Shown here: positions 55,901 through 64,000 of the stretch, piece after piece
How the letters are laid out: every line of letters starts with the position of its first letter
How positions within the stretch are numbered: the first letter of the stretch is position 1
Source of the DNA: Bugula neritina
Taxonomy: Eukaryota > Bryozoa > Gymnolaemata > Cheilostomatida > Bugulidae
Assembly: GCA_964035545.1 (NCBI GenBank)
Contig: OZ037770.1
Coordinates: forward strand, 7,827,473 to 7,891,472
Length of the DNA stretch: 64,000 bases
Direction of reading: 5' to 3'
The notes under the pieces: generated by a model
The model's input: the letters and a program-made list of their open reading frames with translations, nothing else
Database searches by the model: none
What the model was told of the DNA's origin: nothing
Position numbers and translations under genes: made by a program

Positions 55901-58900
55901 ATTTCTATAAAATGGCACAGGTAAAAATAACACATTTTTACTTCAAATTCTAAATTTCATCAGTCACCAATGGTGGCTGTAGATTACAGAGAGCATAGCA
56001 GACTATCATAATCATAAGGATGGTCAGCCCACTGAGTAAAATCCAACTCCAACCTTTCATTTGGGTTACCAACGCACTAAAGCATATAATGTAAGACGCA
56101 CAAAAAACGCAGTGGTTTTAATGAAACATGTGAAGGAAGCGAACAGAAAACGTTATCAACAGAGTCAGCTGATATAGAGCAACAGAACTCATCTGACAGC
56201 CATCCTCATAGTCAGACTTCATCAGATGTAACTGAGTTACCAGAATCATCAACTACTCAGAAAAAAAGATCTGCACATTCTATTGATAGACGAAAATTAA
56301 AAGTTGGAAGAAAAGGCTCAAAAAGATCCACGTTTAAACAAAAAGCAGCTATTGAAAACGTAAAAGTTTTTAAAACTTTCATCACTACAGATGAGCAAAC
56401 TAAATTCTATACTATTTTTTAGCAAGGTGAAAATTATGATTTTTTTATTGCAAAGATAGACTATTGTTTATTACAAATAAACAATGCAAGTCTCACTATG
56501 CTAAAATTTCTACATTGATTAAATTTGATGTGTAGTAAAACTGTCATTTTAATTAAATTTGTTGCAGTGTGAGTACATCATTCATACATTTTTTATTAAA
56601 GATGTTGTTTTATGTAAGATATTCATAAATACCACAGTGGACATCTGTATGCTTTGACTTATTTAGTTTAGGGTTTTATTTAAACAAGCAGCAGTATTTT
56701 ATTTGTGGACAAATTGACTCACTTTCTCTAGGAAAAGTAAATTGTTTTGACTTAAATTTTCCTTGGTTATTTTAAAGCTTATCAAAAGTGGCCTCCATAT
56801 AATTTAATTTTTAGCTGAAACTAACTCAGTGGTTAAAACTAAAATAGTTTACACTTGTTACTAGTTTCACTTATTTACAAACATTATTAAATGCTATTCT
56901 AGAAATAATATGGGTATAGTATAATTATAAAATGAAGTAATAATTGTTTGTCCACAGTATTTGTTTAAACTCATAACTTCATTCAAAGCATGTATTCATA
57001 CAACTAGCTTACCATGTACTGTTACAGTATTATGTAACACATGTTGACACACATTACATTCTGTTTGGATGGTGATATATTGGGTCAAGCCTTCAGCTAG
57101 CAGTTCTTGAACTTCATAGTTGTTGCAAAATATAACTGAAGCTACTTACCAGAGGGTAAAAACTGCTGAATGAATACAAACTAAGCACAAAATTTATTTA
57201 GCACATACATTATAATTTGAATCATAATTTAATTTTCATTTTTTATTTTCTATATTTAGATTTATATGTCCGAAGATGAAAGTTCTTATTTTCCAAAAAA
57301 AGTTAACAAAACAAGATGAACTTTTATTGGCTTTGATGAAGCTGCGTCAAGGTTTACAGTTTCAAATACTTGCTGGCCTTTTTTATATCTCTAGATTGCT
57401 AGCAAGCAAAACCTTCAAAAACACATTAGATATTTTAACAAGAGAACTGAACAATCTAATAGTTTTTCCAACAAGAGAGAAGCTGAACATCCCTCTGAGC
57501 TTTCAAAGCCAATATGCTACCATATATTTATAGTTTATTTGAAAGCTAACGTTGTGGATGTTGACTGCTATAGAAACTGACTACTATTTTCAAAATTTAA
57601 AAGGAAAACAAATTCCTGGTGCAGAAGTGGCAGAATATGTAATACAATTTTTTTTAAGTTGAAAGTAAGAAATGGGGTCATTTCAGCATTCATAAGCTGC
57701 ACATACTAGCTTATGTGTATATTTATACGGTGTGGACTTGCTATTACTGCGAGCAACAATATTACCAGCATGGGTGGTTGATTTAACCTCTTAGTAGTTC
57801 CCATGGCTTACATACAATAAAATTCTAGTTGAATAGAATATTTACTATTGTAAAGTACAAAACAAATGACCAGAATATTTCATTTGTTAAATAGAAATTT
57901 TGTAATACTACTGTGGATTGGCTACTGTACATTAGCTAGATGTAGGCGGAGTCCACACTACCCAGCCATCCAGACGCATATACTAAAGGGCCATTCAAAA
58001 ACCAGCCAATCAAAGTCATGTACCAAATTCACAGATGTTTACTGCAAGCTTCCAATGCTTAACAATAACCCATTCAAGCTGCAACAACAAATAACTACTA
58101 AGCTGGCAGTTATGTAATAATTGGCCTTAAGTTGCAAAAGTGTACCAGGTCATTTTTCTAGACACGCAATTTTTATTTGCGTTTTATAAACACTTAATTT
58201 AGACATTTTAAAAAACCATTTCAAGAGTCATCAATTTAAGATATGAAATTAAATAATGCATGAAAAAAAAGTTGCACAACTAGCTTTTAGAAGCATGCAT
58301 TTTGCAATTGAACTTGCAGAATTTTATATCAGTTACAATGGTAAGACATTGACCTGGTACACTTCGCTGATTGGCTGAGTTTTACATGGTCTATTACCAG
58401 AACTGTGTTATACAATAATTATAGAAGGGCCGGTGCCTCATCCCTGACTACAATAATAATAAACTATGAGGCTATATTATTCCGAATGAGACGAATCATT
58501 AGCATGTGAATTAGTCTTTATAAAAGGTGAACTGATGTTATAAATGTTAGCAAAACTTCTAATATTATAAGAATTAACAGTCGTATAGTTTTAACTTGTA
58601 TATTCGATTTGACAGCTACAGTAGATAAATAAATAAATGAGTGCCTGCGTACGTGCATGTTAGAACGTACGCACACTATATCTGATTCAATTAATTACTT
58701 TTAAGCTGAAAATGAGCACACACGCATATAAATCATAATATGACTTACGCGCCTTGCGGTCAGGATAAAATAGGTCATTTAATAAAAAGTAGGTCAGTAA
58801 ATCTAGCTCCGAGTAGGAAACTCGTATCGGCAACGTCCACAATCGAGAATCTAACTTCTTATGTATGTTCAGCATGTCAAAGTAGCTAGATATCACGCTC

Positions 58901-60198
58901 TTCACAAACTACAAACATTAAACTGCCTGTTAGCCTGAGATCAGCATGATGTATTTTTCTGAGGAGAGGGTGCGCTTCTCACAATTCTATAAATAATAGT
59001 ATCGGTAGATTTTAGGAGTTTATTCAAAGGCTGACATCTCTATCACGTGCTAGTGCTAAAGGAACATGGAGCATCTAATAGAGCAGATCAGGAAGTATAT
59101 AAAAACACCAACATTAGCCATGCAGCGTAGTCTGGTACTGGCAGCTGCTGACAGAGAAAGAAAGCACATGATTGGTCAATTGAAACAGTAATTAACTAGT
59201 GATGGACAACTACTTAATAGTCTGAGACAAGCAAGTGTTTCTGTCCTAGGTGCATACTTTTAGGATTTTGAAATCACACTCGAAGCACATGTTACAACAA
59301 TACACATCGAACCATCTGCACACACTCAAATGTCAAGGACCAAGGATGATCACTCACACTGAACAGTTCTTTAGCACTAAGTCCCGACTCTGGAGCACTT
59401 GATGCCAGAGTGTATATGATGTGAGCTCTTTTATCAGTGCGGCAGCTGACTAGGTGTGCTATTACAGTATAGAAAGAAGCTTCAGTGACGCGAGCCGATC
59501 CAGAGGGTCTAGTGTGAGTCATGCGATGGAATATTCTAGTAATAACATTTTCAGCAAGTCCGTTACCTAAATGTGCCTGAAATAAAAAAAATTAAATATC
59601 CTCATATCATGAATATATGCATCACTTATAGATAATAAAAAAACTCACCCCTGATGGAAAGGGTTTTTGTTAAAGCGGGCTAAAGACTTATTTAAATGGA
59701 GCATAGGAGCAACTATGACTGGATGCTCTTCCTGACATCACCAATGGCCTTTGTCGGGGCTCGAACCCATGACCTCCTGTTTACTAGGCAAACGCTTTAA
59801 CCCCTAAACCACGGCTGCTCCATGATAGATAATACAATAAATATAAAAACATTAGTATTCCATAAGAAACAGCACACAATGTACAGAATTTTAGCAGCGA
59901 ATCAGTTAGCATATTGATCACATGAAGAATGGATTTTTATAACTAATTAGAATCCAAGCTTTGCATGGATATCCACCCAACTATTTGACAACACTTAAAC
60001 TATGTTATTGACTCTGTTGTACAATACAAGTGTTAATATTCCTTTGATTACCTTAAGCAAGTTGTTGGTAATTTCATCGTATCCATTCAAAAATTTTTCA
60101 TAAAGATTTTCAAACTTTTGCTTTTCTTCAGATGAAAAGCCAATCAAGCTGGCTTGAGCTCTTTTTCTTTCACTTTCTCGACTATTTTCATTTCCCAT
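49990..60198 (-). CDS. MEAK7: MEAK7/TLDC1: TLDc-domain mTOR-associated protein, nine exons, 471 aa
   Basis: Minus-strand exons in order: 60052-60198, 59358-59576, 58749-58908, 54783-54922, 53819-53964, 52987-53126, 52363-52481, 50394-50597, 49990-50130. They join in phase to 471 residues (human MEAK7 is 456). The start MGNENS fits an N-myristoylation signal (Gly2, Ser6), as in human MGNSRS. A helical N-terminal region runs to about 175. The TLDc domain (about 250-410) has GNIFGGFS, NFLFSIHPV, the strongly conserved GMGGQLDYFGLWLD and FTYTDLEVW. The C-terminus keeps SILDSDPGAKALLE and HSEGLRE. The family is known from worm EAK-7 and a lysosomal alternative mTOR complex in human cells. Intron 3 (between 58749 and 54922) carries a 3.5-kb foldback transposon, intron 4 a MITE, and several introns have minisatellites. 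Intron 6 uses a GC donor. Confidence 0.94.
50150..50375. repeat. two short tandem arrays in MEAK7 intron 8
   Basis: AGTTACATATAAT (13 bp, about 8 copies) is followed by GCATCTGTAGACAGGAA-type units of about 22 bp (5-6 copies). Together they fill most of the intron between 50130 and 50394. Confidence 0.9.
50645..51170. repeat. 21-bp minisatellite with higher-order duplication, MEAK7 intron 7
   Basis: About 25 units of GTATACTGTAGTTAGCATAG are present. A block of variant units (with GCGCATAC, TAGTAAGCATAG and TAGACTTTAGTTAGAATAG) occurs twice, at about 50880-50975 and 51065-51165, showing duplication of a multi-unit segment. Confidence 0.95.
52085..52355. repeat. 24-bp minisatellite next to a MEAK7 donor
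   Basis: About 11 units of ATTCATATATTCTAAACAGT plus ATAT end eight bases from the exon at 52363-52481. Confidence 0.97.
52485..52665. repeat. 27-28-bp tandem repeat next to a MEAK7 acceptor
   Basis: About six units of ACATTGACTGACACATTCAA plus CTACAAT start just upstream (in transcript sense) of the exon at 52363-52481. Confidence 0.9.
53195..53800. repeat. minisatellite filling MEAK7 intron 5
   Basis: About 25 units built from ATACTGTATACATGTAATAT and AGTATAGT lie here, ending about 19 bp from the donor of the exon 53819-53964. Confidence 0.95.
54075..54501. mobile_element. TIR MITE rich in TGTAATTG, hAT-like ends
   Basis: The left end CAGGGTTGGGGT is mirrored by ACCCCAACCCTG at the right end. 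The interior is mostly repeated TTGTAATTGTAATT and its complement, in part inverted. The flanks do not show a clean 8-bp duplication. No coding frame is seen. It lies in MEAK7 intron 4. Confidence 0.8.
54931..58395. mobile_element. foldback DNA transposon with about 870-bp terminal inverted repeats, decayed transposase
   Basis: 54931-55808 and 57528-58395 are near-identical inverted copies beginning AATAGACCATGTAAAACTCA. The centre holds two transposase-like fragments on the plus strand: a Ser/Gln/Lys-rich linker-like frame (56090-56422, ends TAG), and a frame at about 57276-57533 with LTKQDELLLALMKLRQGL and FPTREKLNIPLSFQ motifs. The second resembles the helix-turn-helix that precedes DDE_Tnp_4 transposases (ISL2EU/Harbinger-like). 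The catalytic DDE part is missing, so the copy is non-autonomous. Matching open frames at 55209-55460 and 57866-58117 are simply the two arms. It sits in MEAK7 intron 3, ending 8 bases from the next exon. Confidence 0.85.
59638..59824 (-). mobile_element. tRNA-derived SINE, reverse orientation
   Basis: This is the same family as 11084-11269. On the minus strand it starts GGAGCAGCCGTGGTTTA, has the B box GGGTTCGAGCC and ends CCTTTCCATCAGGGG. ATAGATAATA flanks both sides (about 59628 and 59825), a likely target-site duplication. It lies in MEAK7 intron 1. Confidence 0.85.
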
Positions 60199-61273
60199 TA
60201 GGATTTTCGGAGTAAGCAAACAGTTAAAGTCTGTGACTAAAAGAAAGTCAACTTTTAAAAACTAAAATTGATAATAGTGATTAATCAAAGTTTACTCATA
60301 GTATAAACTGCTCACTAGATATGTATTCTAAAGCAGTTTCTAGGATCTTAATGCTATAGAAGTTGTAGGTGTTGAAATTTTAATGACCACATAAGCATAA
60401 CTATTAATTAAAGTGGAGTAAAACAGCATAATATAAAAACAATAGGAATTCACTGCTAAGAAGGTGGGCAATAGCAGGTCACTTTTCATATTAATATATA
60501 ATTCAGTTAAATTATAAAAATGGTTTATTATACAGAAAAATTAGTTTAGCTTCAAAGTGTCTTTAAAAATGACTATCATTCTAGATTCACAGCACATAAA
60601 ATACGTTCATGAACTATAATTAGTCTTCAATCAAAAGTTATTTAGCTTTTGCACTGTAATAATAATTTTAGTAAGTCAGTTTCATTATTACAAAACCAAA
60701 TCTGAAACAGAGCAACTAAATTATGAAAATAAAGCATAAGCTTAGAAAAAATTAAAAACACAACATTAACTCAGTCATTTATAAATGGCAAGTTACAATT
60801 ATGATAGCCATAAGCTATATTCACACTCATAGTCGCCATGGTCTGATCATGATGATTAGTAAAGCAATAAAAATATAAATCTACGATTAAATATGAATGT
60901 CAATGGCTACTTGTTTTGAAGTCAGTTATTTACTTTTCATAAAATTTATAATCAAAATTAAAATAATCATATAAATTATTATACAGCTCAAAAGTAAAAA
61001 GAACAAAAATAAAAGTTAACAATTTGATATTTAGAAAATCATAATATAAATTTGAGCTACATATAATAAGAATAGCCTTACTGCCAACTTGAAGTTACTT
61101 TAATCAGAATGACATAAATTAGTAATTTTAGGCAGAGTTACTTTTAAGTGAATCTAGGACATTTTAATGAAAGACATGTTTTTTCATTCACAGATTTAGA
61201 ATCATTGGGTCACAAAATATGTGTAAGAGTAATAAGACTCGCACAAGTTTATAGTCGCCATTCCTGTGAGAAA

Positions 61274-61448
61274 CCACTGATGAAAGGGTTTTTTGTTATA
61301 TCGAGCTAAGGAATTATTCAGATGGGGCACAGGAGCAATTATGACTGGATGCTCTTCCGAACATCACCAATGGCCTCTGTCGGGGTTTGAACCCATAACT
61401 TCGTGTTTACTAGGCAAACGCTCTAACCCCTAGACAACGACTGCTTCC
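61274..61448 (-). mobile_element. tRNA-derived SINE, reverse orientation, third copy
   Basis: On the minus strand it has an A-box-like TCTAGGGGTTAGAGCG, a B-box-like GGGTTCAAACC and the family's shared body (GAGCATCCAGTCATAATTG and a 3' end of the CCCTTTCATCAG type). It is diverged from the other two copies. Confidence 0.8.
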
Positions 61449-62070
61449 TTATATGTGAAACATTATTACCTCCTAATAAACCTGTGATACAAGATTCTAT
61501 ACAAGTTGAGGTTTAGTTTTCTTTGAAAGTCTATAAATTAGATATCCTTGAAATATCAGCCTTCTGTAAGTTCAAATCATCTCCCCCTATTCCTGCCTCA
61601 TTTTAATAGCATATAACCAAACTATTCACAAGATATCCACACACTGAAGGTGGAGGATGCTTATATCTAGTACAAGAATGCATTACTACTTGCAATTACA
61701 AAAAATTGAAAAACTTATCAGCAAATAAACTATTCCGCAATTTTTAGGTTGAAGGTGTTTTGCCATGTGTGAAGGAATAAGTGTTGTCTTTACACGACTA
61801 CCTCTGGGTGTTATCATCGTAAATACTAAGATGACAGACTCAACAAGCCAAAAGCAGAAACAGTAACAGATATCAAGAGAAAATAATTCTTGTGTTTCAA
61901 CAATTTTAGTTTTAAAAATGCAAGCGGTACTGAGTTTATACATCACAAAATGAGTTCATATAATGTTAGTCCGTGCCATGACTGAGCTACTGTTGATTTT
62001 GAAGTTTACCATTTTATTATAGTTATACAACATTTACAATTCACTGCGTATTTATTTTCAAGTACCATTC

Positions 62071-62573
62071 CAGATAGACGCTTCCCAGTTAGACGCTAGG
62101 CTAAACTTCCCACTTAGACACTTCCCACATGGACGCTTCCCAGTTAGACGGTATATATTTATTTGGTACAATATATGTATTTTATGTGCAACTTATTTGA
62201 ATATTATTGAAATATATGTATATATAAACTAATTTTTGATTATTAGAGTTCTTTTAATCTTGAAATATATTCCTTTGATCTGCATTAACTTACTAATTTT
62301 GCATTTTCTATACTCTTGTTGTTCGAAAAAATATTTCCTTAATAAGTATTCATTAAAGATAATGTCTATTATTAATGTATTACTGTTTTTTGTTCCACAC
62401 AAATCCGTGAAAATTGGAATATTATTCCAGATAATTCATATTAACTATAAGCTCATGTGTGGCCATCAATACAACAGTTATATAGGTATATATCGGTAGA
62501 TTGCTATATGTTTTGTACCAAAATAAAAAAATAGCATCTAACTGGGATCGTCTAACTGGGAAGCGTCTATCTG
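62071..62573. mobile_element. TIR element with iterated CTTCCCAGTTAGACG motif
   Basis: The left end CAGATAGACGCTTCCCAGTT is mirrored at the right end by AACTGGGAAGCGTCTATCTG. The left subterminal region has several further variants of CTTCCCA(G/C)TTAGAC(G/A); the right has a second inverted ACTGGGATCGTCTAACTGGG. The interior is AT-rich without a transposase. Superfamily is unknown. Confidence 0.75.
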
Positions 62574-63905
62574 AGATGAAACTTTATTTTACATCTTGAC
62601 TTTGATTTTCACTATTGTTCAATTTTTTGAGCAATTATTGTTTAGCCTGCCCGATTTTCAACTTCTGCCTAAGCCAATGATCAACTTCTTGTTTCTCTTT
62701 TGTTTGCCAAAAAAATTTGTTACCATATAGTAGGTTTTCGTTTATTAATTGGTAAAACCTCTCAATTAATTACTTTTGAGTTGATACAGACTGAGATTTA
62801 ACTTGAAAACATATATTATTACATATAAAAATGCAAAAATTCCTTTATTTATAAAGTTTTACTATATTTAATATTATAGCATTAAACATAAAGTCCATAG
62901 ATTGAAACTATAATAAAACGAAAATGCTATATTTTAACATAACCAATTACATTAATTGCAATATCAATATAAAAAATATTAAACATTACTACTAGTATAA
63001 CTGACTATTAGTGCAACTTCAAGTTTAGGTTGAACTAGGAAATTGAAATTATTGTTCAAACAAATATTAAGTAGACTTCAACTAACACTAGCTTTAATTT
63101 TAAACAAGTAAGTTATTTAGATTAAAATTTAGCAAAACCAGCACAATTCACTCACTTATTGTCAATGTCATTAATATTGCCTTTGCACATACTAGAGTCG
63201 AGACTAACTATATTAATATAAGTATATTGCTAAAAGTAAAAGTAAAACCTGAACACTAAAACTTTCAGTAAAACTAAAACTAAAACTAAAAGGGAAATAA
63301 AAAATAAAATATATAATGATTATTTATTACCATCATATTTGGAATAATAATATCATTTAATATTTATATCATAAGAAAAATTAAAAACAATGAATACTTT
63401 AATTATTTATATAAATATAATAAATATAATTATAAATATAATTATATTAATTAAATATTAAAAAAAAATATTATATACTAGTATGTTCGCATAACTCTAA
63501 ATGGCCTTGACCTTTGAAGAAACTTTAGGAATGGGCCAGTTAAAATTGGCCTATTACTGACAGACCGGATATCGCCTTTGAAAATGGCTGACGTTTAGAT
63601 TTTTACAAAACTTGTGTTAGGATAGTTGTTAGTAAAGAATGTCCTAAAAGCTCTACAAAATGAATCAAAATTATTTTTCAGGTAATTATATTTAAATATT
63701 ATGTCTTTCATATTTTTTCAACTTTACTGAACGTATGTGCTTATCGATAACGTGCTTATAAAAAATTTGTCCCCCTCTTTTATAATTTTTCTAAATCCGA
63801 CCCTGACAGTGACTGTGAGTGTGACTACCGACTAGTAGCAATAATCATGTGCATTTCTGCTTCTGAATAGAACATTGCAGACGAATCAATTTGCAACATT
63901 CGTAC

Positions 63906-64000
63906 CTTCAATATTAGGCGTGTGCTCTCGCTGAGTTGCACTGGCATTCAATTTCATTATCATAAAGTGATTATCGACCACGTCGTGATACTGATACTGA
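63906..64000 (-). CDS. possible coding exon of an unidentified gene (partial)
   Basis: On the minus strand an open frame of 31 codons runs from the window edge to GAAG followed by GTACGA, a fair splice donor, in phase 1. Codon composition is unlike the AT-rich surroundings and no stop occurs. The peptide (including HDVVDNHFMIMKLN) is not recognised. It would belong to a minus-strand gene or a further upstream exon. Confidence 0.35.

Larger units (their letters stand above)
60199..63905. other. AT-rich region upstream of MEAK7
   Basis: The MEAK7 promoter should lie just above 60198. The rest is very AT-rich, with one SINE (61274-61448), one TIR element (62071-62573) and extreme AT tracts near 63300-63480. 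Open frames at 61686-61946 and 62236-62499 are not recognisable proteins. Confidence 0.5.

Noticed and set aside
55209..58117. Two near-identical 83-residue frames (55209-55460 minus, 57866-58117 plus)
   Set aside because: They are the two arms of the same inverted repeat and show no conserved domain; not counted as genes.
59750..59822. Possible tRNA gene in reverse orientation
   Set aside because: It has A and B boxes but no complete cloverleaf, and it shares its body with two other SINE copies.

Overview
This is a stretch of an AT-rich animal nuclear genome. Genes are split into short exons by GT-AG introns, tRNA-derived SINEs and terminal-inverted-repeat (TIR) elements are present, and minisatellites are very abundant. 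The gene families are pan-animal. Their sequences diverge from vertebrate relatives enough to suggest an invertebrate, perhaps a lophotrochozoan, but the sequence alone does not fix the phylum.

Layout. (1) 2312-7094 (+): a four-exon Ras-like small GTPase of the RERG/RASL type with altered switch residues. (2) 8782-10276 and 12212-14601 (+): two tandem three-exon genes for small secreted proteins with a ten-cysteine prokineticin/colipase/Dickkopf-like pattern. They sit in a segmental duplication (unit A at about 8.43-10.34 and 11.93-14.69 kb; unit B at about 10.59-11.90 and 17.64-18.93 kb). Unit B carries the penultimate exon of the next gene, so one stranded copy of that exon lies between the two secreted-protein genes. 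(3) 17357-27516 (-): a complete 14-exon voltage-gated K+ channel beta subunit (KCNAB, aldo-keto reductase fold). (4) 31141-40520 (-): a complete 10-exon small-conductance Ca2+-activated K+ channel (KCNN). (5) 40.5-50.0 kb: a repeat-rich interval with no recognised coding gene. (6) 49990-60198 (-): a complete nine-exon MEAK7/TLDC1 gene with a predicted N-myristoylation site and a TLDc domain. One of its introns carries a 3.5-kb foldback DNA transposon. (7) 60.2-64.0 kb: SINEs, a TIR element and a possible exon of a further gene at the right edge. A short coding-like tail at the left edge may belong to another gene.

Exons were assembled by hand from homology to family members recalled from general knowledge, reading-frame phase and splice sites. 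All six assembled coding sequences close in frame, and each phase junction was checked. No alignment, transcript or database search was available, so UTRs, promoters and alternative exons are mostly unknown.

Functionally, two K+ channel genes (a Kv-beta auxiliary subunit and an SK channel) lie side by side on the same strand, next to the two secreted cysteine-rich proteins. Adjacency is all the sequence shows. The most distinctive features are minisatellite arrays sitting at splice sites in most genes, a triplicated splice acceptor and an in-frame alternative donor in KCNAB, a stranded KCNAB exon that may act as an alternative terminal exon, two GC-AG introns, and an SK-channel intron built almost entirely of a six-base repeat.
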